Assembly: GCF_008704425.1 (NCBI RefSeq)
Contig: NZ_CP023696.1
Span: forward strand, 3,396,501-3,460,500
Reading direction: 5' to 3'
Source of the DNA: Streptomyces fradiae ATCC 10745 = DSM 40063
Lineage (GTDB): Bacteria > Actinomycetota > Actinomycetes > Streptomycetales > Streptomycetaceae
Length of the DNA: 64,000 nt
Shown here: piece after piece, positions 28,864-37,913 of the stretch
How positions within the stretch are numbered: the first letter of the stretch is position 1
Layout: every line of letters begins with the position of its first letter
Translations under genes and position numbers: made by a program
The notes under the pieces: model-generated
Told to the model about the DNA's origin: nothing
The model's database searches: none
What the model saw: only the letters and a program-made list of their open reading frames with translations

Positions 28864-30137
28864 TTGGCCACGGGCTCCAGCACTTCCCGCCCGCCCAGGT
28901 ACGGCCGCAGGACCTCGGGCACGCGGACCGAGCCGTCGGCGAGCTGGTGGTTCTCCAGGATCGCGACGATGGTGCGCGGCACGGCGCACAGGGTGCCGTT
29001 CAGCGTCGCCAGCGGCTGGACCTTCTTGCCGTCGCGCATGCGGACGGACAGGCGGCGGGCCTGGAAGCTGTCGCAGTTGGACGCGGAGGTCAGCTCGCGG
29101 TACTTGCCCTGCGTCGGGATCCACGCCTCGCAGTCGTACTTGCGGGACGCGGAGGCACCCAGGTCACCGCTGGCGACGTCGATCACCTGGAACGGCAGCT
29201 CCAGCGCGTTCAGCCACTGCTTCTCCCACTCCAGCAGCCGCTTGTGCTCGGCCTCCGCCTCCTCGGGCGCGACGTACGAGAACATCTCCACCTTGTCGAA
29301 CTGGTGGACGCGGAAGATGCCGCGGGTGTCCTTCCCGTACGTACCGGCCTCGCGGCGGTAGCAGGGGGAGAAGCCCGCGTACCGCAGCGGGAGCTGGTCG
29401 GCGTCGACGATCTCGTCCATGTGGTAGGCGGCGAGCGGCACCTCGGACGTGCCCACCAGGTAGTAGTCGTCCTTCTCCAGGTGGTAGACGTTCTCGGCGG
29501 CCTGACCGAGGAAGCCGGTGCCCTCCATGGCGCGGGGGCGGACCAGCGTGGGCGTGAGCATCGGGATGAAGCCGGCCTCCGTCGCCTGGGCGACGGCCGC
29601 GTTGACGAGCGCCAGCTCCAGCAGGGCGCCGACGCCCTTCAGGTAGTAGAAGCGCGAGCCGGACACCTTCGCGGCGCGCTCCACGTCGATGGCGCCCAGC
29701 GCCTCGCCCAGCTCCAGGTGGTCCCTGGGCTCGAAGCCCTCGGCGGCGAAGTCGCGGATCGTGCCGTGCGTCTCCAGGACGACGAAGTCCTCCTCGCCGC
29801 CGACCGGGACGTCCGGGTGGACCAGGTTGCCGAGCTGGAGCAGCAGGCGCCGGGTCTCCTCGTCGGCCTCGTGCTGCTCGGCGTCGGCGGCCCTGACGTC
29901 GCTCTTGAGCTGTTCGGCCCGCTTCAGCAGCTCCGCCCGCTCCTCGGGGGAGGCCTTGGGGATCAGCTTGCCGAGCGACTTCTGTTCGGAGCGGAGCTCG
30001 TCGAAACGGACGCCGGACGACCTGCGCCGCTCATCGGCGGAGAGCAGGGCGTCGACGAGGTCGACGTCCTCTCCACGGGCGCGCTGGGAGGCGCGAACAC
30101 GGTCGGGGTCCTCACGGAGCAGGCGAAGGTCAATCAC
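28860..30137 (-). CDS. serS: Seryl-tRNA synthetase
   Basis: 425 residues, the usual length. The N-terminal tRNA-binding coiled coil runs from about residue 30 to 105 ([28 protein letters not shown] region). Class II motifs follow: motif 2 with [28 protein letters not shown], substrate blocks [11 protein letters not shown] and [14 protein letters not shown], and motif 3 near [19 protein letters not shown]. It charges tRNA-Ser; two tRNA-Ser genes lie in the same window. It is followed by the coupled HAD gene. The upstream region contains DnaA-box-like sites but no visible T-box leader. Confidence 0.98.
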   Translation of the reverse strand: MIDLRLLREDPDRVRASQRARGEDVDLVDALLSADERRRSSGVRFDELRSEQKSLGKLIPKASPEERAELLKRAEQLKSDVRAADAEQHEADEETRRLLLQLGNLVHPDVPVGGEEDFVVLETHGTIRDFAAEGFEPRDHLELGEALGAIDVERAAKVSGSRFYYLKGVGALLELALVNAAVAQATEAGFIPMLTPTLVRPRAMEGTGFLGQAAENVYHLEKDDYYLVGTSEVPLAAYHMDEIVDADQLPLRYAGFSPCYRREAGTYGKDTRGIFRVHQFDKVEMFSYVAPEEAEAEHKRLLEWEKQWLNALELPFQVIDVASGDLGASASRKYDCEAWIPTQGKYRELTSASNCDSFQARRLSVRMRDGKKVQPLATLNGTLCAVPRTIVAILENHQLADGSVRVPEVLRPYLGGREVLEPVAK

Positions 30138-30733
30138 CCTCCCAGGCTACCGGTGTGGACCGGTCGCACCCCACCGCGTATCACCGCCGCCCGAGCGTTT
30201 CTCTTTGCGCCAATTGTCGGAGTTGTCGAAGGTAAAGGTGAAAATGTCGGCAATGCAGGTAAAGCGCGATCCATGCGCGTAACTTGTCCACAGCGTCGCT
30301 GGACTGGTGAATGTTATCCACAGCCTGTGGGGAAGGTTTCCGCTCCTGTGAAGCGATCGCGCCGGAGGAACGGGTTCGGCAGGCGATTTCCGGGCTCAAA
30401 CCCTGCCCAAGTGCTCATTCGGGTGGGAGCTGTGCGGGTTGAGGGGCCGATCGGGGAATGGGGGCGATGCGGGCGACCGAAGAGGGGGCGGGATTGCCGC
30501 GGTGATCACCATGGCGATTTGTCGACCTTGCCCGGTTCGCCCCCTGGTGGCGAGGGTGGAGATGTCGACTTGTCCCCAGGGAGCCCCAAGGGCTGTGGAT
30601 AACTCGGGCACCCCTCCACGTCTGCGATCGCAGCCGTCCGCCCGGGCTCAGCGTTCCGCCGGAGGCCGGCGCCTTCGCAGCTCGGGCGCCCCCTGAAGCC
30701 CAGACGTCCCCTCGCGGCCAGGACGCCCCCGAA
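30138..30733. promoter_or_regulatory. Low-GC intergenic region upstream of serS with DnaA-box-like sites
   Basis: About 600 bases without a gene, with locally lower GC. TTGTCCACA (30284-30292) and TTATCCACA (30314-30322) lie in tandem 21 bases apart, TTGTCCCCA is at 30570-30578 and TGTGGATAA (reverse TTATCCACA) at 30594-30602. It must also carry the serS promoter on the minus strand. I see no tRNA-like or T-box structure. Confidence 0.6.
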
Positions 30734-30797
30734 GCTCAGGCGCCCTGGCCGTCCTGGCAGCGCAAGCTCAGGCCCCCCGGCCGTCCTGGCAGCGCGC
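30734..30797. repeat. 32-bp tandem duplication over the pheA 3' end
   Basis: Two copies that each begin GCTCAGG and contain GGCCGTCCTGGCAGCGC, 32 bases apart, span the pheA stop codon. The outer copy is non-coding. Because 32 is not a multiple of three, the duplication would have shifted the reading frame if it occurred inside the gene. Confidence 0.75.
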
Positions 30798-31706
30798 CAG
30801 CCAGTCCGCCGCCGCCGTGAAGTCGGCGTCCGACGTGCCGGGGCGCAGCGCCCGCGCCCCGTCCGCGGAGACTCCCGCCCGCGGATACGAACCGAGGAAG
30901 CGCACCTTCGGGCAGATCCGCTTCAGGCCCATGAGCGCCTCGCCCACGCGCCGGTCCGCGATATGGCCTTCGGCGTCCACCGCGAAGCAGTAGTTCCCGA
31001 TCCCCGCACCCGTCGGGCGCGACTGGATCAGCATCAGATTGACGCCGCGCACCGCGAACTCCTGGAGCAGTTCCAGCAGCGCGCCGGGGTGGTCGTCCCG
31101 CAGCCACAGCACCATCGACGTCTTGTCCGCGCCCGTGGGCGCCGCCGGCCGTGCGGGACGGCCCACCAGCACGAAGCGGGTCTCGGCGTTCTCCGCGTCG
31201 TGGATCTCCGTGACCAGCGCCTCCAGCCCGTAGGTCGACGCGGCGAACTCGCCCGCGAACGCCGCGTCGAACCGGCCCTCCTGCACCAGCCGTGCCCCGT
31301 CCGCGTTCGACGCGGCCGACTCCCACACCGCCGCCGGCAGATGGGCGCGCAACCAGTTCCGCACCTGCGGCTGCGCCACGGGGTGCCCGGTCACCGTCTT
31401 GATGTCGGCGAGCTTCGCGCCGGGCCGCACCAGCAGCGCGAAGGCGATCGGCAGCAGCACCTCGCGGTAGATCATCAGCGGCCTGCCCGACGCCAGCTCG
31501 TCGAGCGTGGCGGTCACCCCGCCCTCCACCGAGTTCTCGATCGGTACGAGCGCGGCGGCGGCCTCCCCGTTCCGCACGGCGTCCAGGGCGGCGGGCACCG
31601 ACACCATCGGCGCCAGCTCGCGCGTCGCGGCTTCCGGCAGCGTCCGCAGGGCCGCCTCGGTGAAGGTGCCCTCGGGGCCGAGGTAGGTGTATCGCGTGGC
31701 CGACAT
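30768..31706 (-). CDS. pheA: Prephenate dehydratase
   Basis: 312 residues from ATG 31706. Monofunctional dehydratase for phenylalanine synthesis: N-terminal catalytic domain with YLGPEGTFTEAAL, the ENSVEGG block, and the active-site segment AETRFVLVGR with the catalytic threonine. The C-terminal ACT domain (GALLELLQEFAVRGVNLMLIQSRPTG) should bind phenylalanine for feedback control. The C-terminal tail is short and Gly/Asp-rich. It lies alone, and the aminotransferase at 6750-7835 could complete the route from phenylpyruvate. Confidence 0.96.
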   Translation of the reverse strand: MSATRYTYLGPEGTFTEAALRTLPEAATRELAPMVSVPAALDAVRNGEAAAALVPIENSVEGGVTATLDELASGRPLMIYREVLLPIAFALLVRPGAKLADIKTVTGHPVAQPQVRNWLRAHLPAAVWESAASNADGARLVQEGRFDAAFAGEFAASTYGLEALVTEIHDAENAETRFVLVGRPARPAAPTGADKTSMVLWLRDDHPGALLELLQEFAVRGVNLMLIQSRPTGAGIGNYCFAVDAEGHIADRRVGEALMGLKRICPKVRFLGSYPRAGVSADGARALRPGTSDADFTAAADWLARCQDGRGA

Positions 31707-32045
31707 ACCGGTCACCCTAATGCGCCGGGCCCCCGCCATGCGCCTTCGCCGGACCGCCTCCGACGGACCACCCGCGCCCTGTACGGCTCCGGTCCCGCGG
31801 CGACCCGCGTCGGCCGCCGATCCGCCCCCGCGGCCGACCCGATCCGCCCCGCGGCCGATCCGCCGCCCCGAAGCCGGGCCGAGCCCCGCGGCCGACCCGG
31901 ACCCGCCCCCGTCCCCGGACCCGTCCCCGCGCCCGGCCCGAGCCCGCGCCCGGCCCGAGCCCGCGCCCGGCCCGAGCCCGCGCCCCCGGTACGCCCCCGC
32001 CCCCGCCGGGGGCGCGCCCGTGCGAGGGGGCACAGGCGCCCCGTC
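31707..32045. other. Spacer between pheA and dtpA with 17-bp repeats
   Basis: 339 bases without a gene, extremely C-rich on the plus strand. Three tandem 17-bp units containing GCGCCCGGCCCGAGCC lie near 31928-31980, and another set of CCGATCCGCC-like short repeats near 31815-31870. It should contain the pheA promoter on the minus strand and the 3' end of the copper operon. Confidence 0.5.
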
Positions 32046-33287
32046 TCACGCCTCCAGCAGCCGCCCGCCCACGTACTCGCCCTCCGCCGGCCCGCCCGGC
32101 ACCGCGAACAGGGCACTTGTCTCGTGCCGGATGAACCGCGACAGCGCGTCGCCCCGGTCCAGCTTCCGCTGCACCGGCACGAAGGCCCGGCTCGGGTCGG
32201 CCTGCCAGCAGATGAACAGCAGTCCGGCGTCCGGCACCCCGTCCGGACCGATCCCGTCGTGGTACGAGAACGGGCGCCGCAGCATCGTCGCCCCGCCGTT
32301 CTGCTCGGGCGCCGAGATCCGCGCGTGCGCGTCGGCCGGGATCACCTGCCTGCCGTCCGGGCCCAGCTTGTCGAGGTCCAACCTCGTCGTCTCCGTACCG
32401 CCCGTCAGGGGGGCGCCGTCGGACTTGCGGCGCCCGATGACCTCCTCCTGCGCCTTCAGCGGCAGCTTCTCCCAGTCGTCCAGCAGCATCCTGATCCGCC
32501 GCACCACCGCGTACGACCCGCCCGCCATCCACGGCTGGGCCCCGCCCGGCTGGACGAAGACGTGCCGGTCGAAGTCGCGGGCGGTCGGCTTGGGGTTGTT
32601 CGTGCCGTCGACCTGCCCCATCAGGTTGCGGGTCGTCATGGGGTGCGCGGTCGCGCCGGGCGAGCGGTTGAAGCCGTTCATCTGCCAGCGGACCTTCGCC
32701 GCCGCGCCCGCCTCGCGCTGGAGGGTCCGCAGGGCGTGGAACGCCACCAGCGCGTCGTCCGCGCCGATCTGCACCCACAGGTCGCCGTTCGAGCGCTTCG
32801 GGTCGAGCCGGTCGGACGAGAACACCGGCAGCGGGTCCAGCTCCCGCGGCCGCCGCGCCACCAGCCCCGTGCGGTCGAAGAAGGACGCGCCGAAGCCGAA
32901 GGTGACCGTCAGCGAGCACGGCCCGGCGTCCTTCGCCACCGCGCTGTCGGAGCCGCCCACGGGCTCGCCCGCCATCAGCCGCTCCGCCGCCGCCGACCAG
33001 CGCCGCATCAGCGCGACGGCCTCCTTGCGGCCCGCGCCCGGCGCCAGGTCGAACGCCACCAGGTGGCCGCACGCCTGCGGCGGCTGCACGATCCCCGCCT
33101 GGTGCGCGCCGCGGAAGGGAACCCGCGCCGCACCGACCGCCGCCAGCGCGGGCCCGTCGTCGCCGCCGTCGGCGAGGGCCGCGTACCCCGCGGCGCCGCC
33201 CGCGCCGCCGAGCGCGAGTCCCGCCGCTCCGGCGGCGCCCATGGTGCCGAGCAGGCGACGCCGCGAAATCTCCAGGTTGTCGCTCAT
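32046..33287 (-). CDS. dtpA: Tat-exported dye-decolourising peroxidase DtpA (EfeB/DyP family)
   Basis: 413 residues. The N-terminus ISRRRLLGTMGAAGAAGLAL is a twin-arginine signal. DyP hallmarks are present: GxxDG as GQVDGTN (distal Asp), proximal haem-ligand region DAHARIS, and the distal Arg in MLRRPFSYHDG. Its position as last gene after sco, ecuC and copCD matches the Streptomyces lividans/coelicolor operon where DtpA takes part in copper trafficking to extracellular oxidases and morphological development. Database tools would also call it EfeB, but no efeUO genes are here. It starts seven bases after the copCD stop. Confidence 0.94.
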   Translation of the reverse strand: MSDNLEISRRRLLGTMGAAGAAGLALGGAGGAAGYAALADGGDDGPALAAVGAARVPFRGAHQAGIVQPPQACGHLVAFDLAPGAGRKEAVALMRRWSAAAERLMAGEPVGGSDSAVAKDAGPCSLTVTFGFGASFFDRTGLVARRPRELDPLPVFSSDRLDPKRSNGDLWVQIGADDALVAFHALRTLQREAGAAAKVRWQMNGFNRSPGATAHPMTTRNLMGQVDGTNNPKPTARDFDRHVFVQPGGAQPWMAGGSYAVVRRIRMLLDDWEKLPLKAQEEVIGRRKSDGAPLTGGTETTRLDLDKLGPDGRQVIPADAHARISAPEQNGGATMLRRPFSYHDGIGPDGVPDAGLLFICWQADPSRAFVPVQRKLDRGDALSRFIRHETSALFAVPGGPAEGEYVGGRLLEA

Positions 33288-33294
33288 AGTCAGG

Positions 33295-35484
33295 TCAACC
33301 GATCTTCACGTTCTTGTCGATGGTGGTCTGGTCGATGTCGGACGTCCGCACCGTCACCCGGATGCGCCAGTCCCCCGGCAGGGGCAGCCGCGCCGAGCGG
33401 GCGGTCCACCGGCCCGGCGCGTCCTTGTCGAGTGCGATGGCCAGCGGTCCGATCTCCCGCTCGTCGAGGGTGAACGACACCTTCAGCTCGGCCACGTCGC
33501 GCGCCCGCCCGTCCGTCCCGTCGACGTCGACCCGCAGCGCGTTGGCGCCGGACCGGCCGGGGTCGAGGGTCAGCCGGACGGTGCCGGTGCCGTCCGGGCC
33601 TCCCGTGTCGAACGGCAGGGTGACGTCGACCGGCCGGTCCGGGACGGCGGTCGCGCCCACCGCCTGCGCGCGGTCCACCTGCTCCTGGGTACGGCCGGGC
33701 TCGGTCGTGGTCAGCGCGGTGGTCACGGCGAGGAGGACCACGACGACGGCCGTCTCGGCGAGCACGGAGCGGCGCAGCCCGGCGCGCGCGGGGTCGGCGT
33801 CCCGCACCCGTCGCCTGCGGGCCGTCGCGACGGCGGCCCGCTGCCGCGCCAGCTGCGCGGCCCGGACCGGGTCGGCGACGCCTGCGTCCGGTACGGGCCC
33901 CGCGCCCGTGCCGGGGCCGCTCTCCTCCGCGCCGGTCTCCTCCGCGCCGCTCTCCTCCGCCCGCGACTCGTCGTCCGCCCCGTGCGAGGCTCCGCGCGCC
34001 GGCTCCGCGAGCCGCCGCGTCCAGCCGCGGGAGACCCAGCCGACGCCCAGCAGGACGGCGACCAGCCCCAGCTTCAGCAGCAGCAGCCGTCCGTACGCCG
34101 TGCCGGTCAGCGCCGACCAGCTGCCGACCTGCCGCCACGACTGGTACAGCCCCGTCGCCGCCAGCACGGCCACCGCGCCGAACGCCAGCCGGGAGAACCG
34201 CCCGACGGCGGCCCGCTCGATGGACGGCTCCCGGTACAGCGCGACGGCCAGCGCGGCGAGCCCGCCCAGCCAGGCGGCCACGGCGAGCAGGTGGAGGACG
34301 TCCAGCGGCATGGCGAGCGCCGGCTGCACCCCCGTCGAGGCGTGCTCGGAAAGCGCCCAGGTCCCGGCGATCCCGGCCGCGACGACGGTCCCGCCCGCGG
34401 CCAGCCCGTAGACGAGGTCCCGCCGGTCGCCCGGCCCCTCGCGCCGCGCGTACGGCCCGAACAGCGCCGCGACGAACAGCGCCGCCACACCCGCGAGCAG
34501 CAGCCGGGAGGTGAGCGCGGCGCCCGTCCTGGTGTCCAGCACGCCCTGCAGCACCCCCGGGTCGAAGGCGTCGCCCAGCCGCCCCGACCCGGTGTAGGGC
34601 CCGCGCAGCATCAGCAGTGCCAGCGTGGCGGCGGTGAACGCCACCCAGCCGTACGCGACGAGCCGCCGCACCGGCCGCACGGACGCGCCGCGCGGCCAGC
34701 AGACCAGGACGAAGGCGCTACCGCCGGCGAGGACGGTGAAGCCCGCGTACGACACGTACCGCCCGATGTCGTACAGCTGCCCGACGAGCCCGCCACCGGC
34801 CTCCTGCCGGGGCAGGACGACCTTCGTCGCACTCGGCTCGCCGATGGAGAAGGTGAACGCCCCGGAGATCGGGTGGCTGTCGGCCGACACGGCCTGCCAG
34901 GCGACGGTGTACGTGCCGTCGGGCAGCCCGTCGCGCAGGTCCACGCCGTACCGGACCACCGGGCCGCTGCACAGGTCGCGCAGCTCCCCGGAGTCGGCGC
35001 GCTTCCCGCTCGGCTCCAGTACGCGAATGCCGTCGTCACCGAGCGCGACCTGCTCGGAGAAGGTGAGGGTGACGCGCTGGGGCGCCGTGGCGACCACCGC
35101 TCCGTCCGCCGGGTCGCTGCCGGTCAGCGCGGAGTGCGCCGACGCCGTACCCGAGAGCGCGGTGCCGAGCAGCCCCGCGACGAGCAGCAGCAGCGCGGGC
35201 AGCCGCCGCACCGGCGTGCGGCCGGTCGCCGCGAGCCCGGCGGACCCGCGGCGGACCGGCCCCCGAAGGACCGGCCCCCGAAGGACCGGCCCCCGGCGGA
35301 CCGGACGCCAGAGAAGCGGACGCCGAAGGACCGGCCCCCGCCGCGCCCGCCCCCGGCGGACCGGTACCGGGAGCGCCCGGCGGACCGGCCTCCGGAGTGC
35401 CAGAGGGGGCCCCGGGGCCCGGCGGGTCTGCGACCGGAGGGCCGGGCGTGCGGCGGCTCCGGGGCGGGGGGCGATGGCCGTCAT
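33295..35484 (-). CDS. CopC-CopD fusion copper-resistance membrane protein
   Basis: 729 residues from ATG 35484 (GAGGAA nine bases upstream). A GTG at 35211 would give a 638-residue protein that starts exactly at a normal signal peptide (RRLPALLLLVAGLLGTALSGTASA). The CopC domain begins AHSALTGSDPADG, with the N-terminal His of the mature protein as predicted copper ligand. About eight CopD membrane helices follow, then an acidic cytoplasmic loop (ESRAEESGAEETGAEESG) and a C-terminal soluble domain. The ~90 residues ahead of the signal are Arg/Pro/Gly repeats made by a DNA minisatellite, so the true start is uncertain. Confidence 0.88.
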   Translation of the reverse strand: MTAIAPRPGAAARPALRSQTRRAPGPPLALRRPVRRALPVPVRRGRARRGPVLRRPLLWRPVRRGPVLRGPVLRGPVRRGSAGLAATGRTPVRRLPALLLLVAGLLGTALSGTASAHSALTGSDPADGAVVATAPQRVTLTFSEQVALGDDGIRVLEPSGKRADSGELRDLCSGPVVRYGVDLRDGLPDGTYTVAWQAVSADSHPISGAFTFSIGEPSATKVVLPRQEAGGGLVGQLYDIGRYVSYAGFTVLAGGSAFVLVCWPRGASVRPVRRLVAYGWVAFTAATLALLMLRGPYTGSGRLGDAFDPGVLQGVLDTRTGAALTSRLLLAGVAALFVAALFGPYARREGPGDRRDLVYGLAAGGTVVAAGIAGTWALSEHASTGVQPALAMPLDVLHLLAVAAWLGGLAALAVALYREPSIERAAVGRFSRLAFGAVAVLAATGLYQSWRQVGSWSALTGTAYGRLLLLKLGLVAVLLGVGWVSRGWTRRLAEPARGASHGADDESRAEESGAEETGAEESGPGTGAGPVPDAGVADPVRAAQLARQRAAVATARRRRVRDADPARAGLRRSVLAETAVVVVLLAVTTALTTTEPGRTQEQVDRAQAVGATAVPDRPVDVTLPFDTGGPDGTGTVRLTLDPGRSGANALRVDVDGTDGRARDVAELKVSFTLDEREIGPLAIALDKDAPGRWTARSARLPLPGDWRIRVTVRTSDIDQTTIDKNVKIG
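35240..35380. repeat. 15-bp repeats encoding the Arg/Pro head of CopC-CopD
   Basis: Repeats of about 15 bases around GAAGGACCGGCCCCC and variants, roughly nine in all. On the minus strand they encode five-residue units such as RGPVL and RRGPV. They lie between the two candidate start codons of the gene. Confidence 0.8.
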
Positions 35485-35500
35485 GGTCGTTCCTCGTCGC

Positions 35501-36040
35501 TCAGTGCCGTGCGCCGTCGTGGCTGCTCGGCTGCTGCTGGTGGGAGCTCGCCCCACCGTGCTCCATGTGGTCCCCGGATGCCTGCGGGTTGTGGGTCCTG
35601 GCCTCGACCGGGACCTCGACGCCGATCCGGCCGGCCTTCTCGAAGTGCAGCTCTATCCTGACCGTGTCGCCCTTCTTCGGGGTGCGCTTGAGCCCCATGA
35701 ACATCAGGTGGTCGCCGCCGCGCCGGAGCTTCAGCTCGCCCTTGGCGGGCAGGTCGAAGGAGTCGACCTGCCGCATCTTCTGGTCCTTCGTCTCGTGCAG
35801 CTGCACGTCGTCGGACAGGTCGCTGGTGACGGAGGTGAGCGTGTCAGCGCTGTCACCGGTGTTGGTGACGGTGAGGAAGCCGCCCGCCATGTCGGCGCTG
35901 ACCGGCTCCGGCATGAACGCCCCGCTGACCTTCAGCTGCGGGGTGGTGTCCGTCTGGTCGGCGGACGAGCAGCCGCCCAGGGCCAGGCCCGCGACGAGCG
36001 CGAGCGCGGCGGAGAAGGCGGCGGTGGTGGTGCGGGTCAC
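35501..36040 (-). CDS. ecuC: Extracytoplasmic Cu(I) chaperone ECuC (PCuAC family)
   Basis: 179 residues from GTG 36040, which overlaps the sco stop by four bases. It is a lipoprotein: the signal ends LALGGCSSADQ with a lipobox cysteine. The PCuAC copper motif is present as VQLHETKDQKM followed by GGDHLMFMGL (His and Met ligands). The C-terminal tail is His-rich (HMEHGG, SSHQQQPSSH) and may add a copper site. In Streptomyces ECuC binds Cu(I) and works with Sco in metallation. It is followed 16 bases later by copCD. Confidence 0.94.
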   Translation of the reverse strand: MTRTTTAAFSAALALVAGLALGGCSSADQTDTTPQLKVSGAFMPEPVSADMAGGFLTVTNTGDSADTLTSVTSDLSDDVQLHETKDQKMRQVDSFDLPAKGELKLRRGGDHLMFMGLKRTPKKGDTVRIELHFEKAGRIGVEVPVEARTHNPQASGDHMEHGGASSHQQQPSSHDGARH

Positions 36041-36735
36041 GGGTTCTCTCCACGGATGAGCTTGGGCAGGTCCTTCGCGTACTCGTCGACGGTGGTGTTC
36101 TCGCCGTAGACGACGTAGCCGCGGTCGGTCTTCGGGGAGAACGCCATCACCTGGGCGCCGTGCATCGAGACGACCTTCCCGTCCTTGTCCTTGGACGGCG
36201 GGTCGATGCCGATGCCGAGCCGGCGTGCACCGGCCTGGATGGTGGCGAACTCGCCGCTGAGGCCGACGAAGCTCGGGTCGCCCGCGGCCGGCAGCCACTT
36301 GGCCAGTTCGGCGGGGGTGTCGCGCTCGGGGTCGGTCGTGACGAAGACGACCTCCAGCTTGTCCCGGTCGGCCTTGGGGAGCCGCTTCATCGCCTCGGCG
36401 AGGTTGCTCATGGTGAGCGGGCACACGTCGGGGCAGTGGGTGTAACCGAAGTAGACGAGGGTCGGCTTGCCCTTGGTGCGCTGGCGCAGGTCGTACGGCT
36501 TGCCGGTGGTGTCCGTGAGGACCAGCTCCGGCTTCTCGAACGGCCGGTCGAGGACCGTGCCGGGCTTGCCGGAGTCGGGCGCCACCGACACGTCGGCGAC
36601 GGGGCTGTTGCCCGTGTCGGTGCCGGGGCCGCAGGCGGAGAGGGCCAGGGTGGACGCGGCGGCGAACGCGGCGGCGATCAGCCGCGTGCGGTGTGCCGCA
36701 CGGCGGGGCCGCGCGGCGCGGGGGTGAGTGCGCAT
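36037..36735 (-). CDS. sco: Sco (SCO1/SenC) copper metallochaperone
   Basis: 232 residues from ATG 36735; a GTG one codon up is possible. A lipoprotein signal is present (TLALSACGPG). The thioredoxin-like domain has the CxxxC copper site in YTHCPDVCPLT and the third ligand His in VSMHGAQVMAF. The family delivers copper to cytochrome c oxidase; in Streptomyces Sco also affects development on low copper. It is translationally coupled to ecuC. Upstream, 155 bases separate it from ycnI. Confidence 0.95.
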   Translation of the reverse strand: MRTHPRAARPRRAAHRTRLIAAAFAAASTLALSACGPGTDTGNSPVADVSVAPDSGKPGTVLDRPFEKPELVLTDTTGKPYDLRQRTKGKPTLVYFGYTHCPDVCPLTMSNLAEAMKRLPKADRDKLEVVFVTTDPERDTPAELAKWLPAAGDPSFVGLSGEFATIQAGARRLGIGIDPPSKDKDGKVVSMHGAQVMAFSPKTDRGYVVYGENTTVDEYAKDLPKLIRGENP

Positions 36736-36890
36736 CACGTGTTCTCTCGAATCAGTAGGGGCGGAGAGGGAGGGAGTACGTCATCAGCCTCGGTGGCCCG
36801 GTCGGGACCCGAGGCGCGGGCCCGAGGCGCGGGCCCGGGGCTCCGGAGCCGGGGGCCGGTCGCGGGGCCCGCGCTCCCGGGTTCCACGGC

Positions 36891-37631
36891 TCAGGCGGAG
36901 CGGCGGCGGCCGGCCAGGACGCCGTACGCGATGCCGGCGGCTCCGACCAGGATGCCGACGACCCCGAGGACGCGGGCGGTGGTGTCGCTCACATCGGCCG
37001 ACGCCGCCTCGGTCTTCGTCTGGTTCTCGTCGGCGGCCCGCGCGGCTCCGGCGGCACCGGTCTTCGCGTGGTGACCGTCCTCCGCGGCGGCCGCGAGCTT
37101 CAGCACGGGCGCGGGTGAGTCGGGCTCGGCGGCACCCTCGGCGGGCTCCTCGATCCAGCGCACGACCTCCTTGTTGTCGTACGTCTGGAGGGCCTTGAAG
37201 ACGAGTCGGTCGGTGTCCTCGGGCAGACGGCCGAGTGAGACGGGGAACTGCTGGAACCGGCCGGGCTCGATCTTCGAGCCGCTCGCCGTCCAGGTGATCT
37301 TGGAGGGGGCCTCGGTGATCTTCTTGCCGTGCACGTCCAGCGGCTTGGCGAGCTTCGCCTTCTCGACCACGACGGTCCAGCCGGGCACGGGCTGCGGCAT
37401 CACGGACGCCAGCGGGTGGTCCGTGGGCAGTGTGACCTCCAGCTTCACGGTGGAGGCGCCGTCCCGCTCGTTGGGCACCTTGAAGTTGACCGTGGCGTAG
37501 CCGCCCTTGGCGGCCTCGCCCTGCGGCTGGACGGTCACGTGCGCGTACGCCGTCGAGGAGAGCAGCAGGACGGACGAGACGGCGGTACCGCCCACGAGGG
37601 CGAGACGCGAGGGCAGACGGCTGACGTTCAT
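36891..37631 (-). CDS. YcnI-family copper-binding membrane-anchored protein
   Basis: 246 residues. Signal peptide (LALVGGTAVSSVLLLSSTAYA) with mature N-terminus AHVTVQPQGEAAKGG; the histidine right after the cleavage site is the known copper ligand of the YcnI (DUF1775) fold. The body has VNFKVPNERDGASTVKLEV and PVPGWTV. A low-complexity Ala/Glu stretch and a C-terminal membrane helix (VLGVVGILVGAAGIAYGVLAG) with a basic end anchor it outside the cell. It belongs to the copper operon, upstream of sco. Confidence 0.93.
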   Translation of the reverse strand: MNVSRLPSRLALVGGTAVSSVLLLSSTAYAHVTVQPQGEAAKGGYATVNFKVPNERDGASTVKLEVTLPTDHPLASVMPQPVPGWTVVVEKAKLAKPLDVHGKKITEAPSKITWTASGSKIEPGRFQQFPVSLGRLPEDTDRLVFKALQTYDNKEVVRWIEEPAEGAAEPDSPAPVLKLAAAAEDGHHAKTGAAGAARAADENQTKTEAASADVSDTTARVLGVVGILVGAAGIAYGVLAGRRRSA

Positions 37632-37913
37632 GTCGGGTTACTCCACTTGCGAGAAAGAAGGCTGTGCGGACGCGCACGGGCGCGTCGGGTTCGGCCGCGG
37701 CGGCCATGGGCCCGGTCGCCGGGACGCCGCCTCGGACACGCCGCAGAGGTGCGTGGGTCGCGCCCGCTGCCGGCCCGGACGGCCGGGCGGGCCGGTGCGG
37801 GGGCGTCGGGGAACGCCGCGAACGCGGGTGCGTCACGTGGTCGAGGGGCGCGTGTGCGCCGGAGGGGGCCGCTTCGGGGCCGGGAAAAGGAGGACGGGCC
37901 TGGACGGGACGCG

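Noticed and set aside
30138..30350. T-box leader for serS
   Set aside because: No T-box sequence or specifier loop could be seen on the minus strand ahead of the start codon.
30138..30733. oriC itself
   Set aside because: The DnaA-box-like sites are too few; Streptomyces oriC carries many boxes and lies between dnaA and dnaN, neither of which is here.
32046..33287. efeB of an EfeUOB iron-uptake system
   Set aside because: No efeU or efeO genes are adjacent; the neighbours are sco, ecuC and copCD, which fits DtpA of the copper operon.
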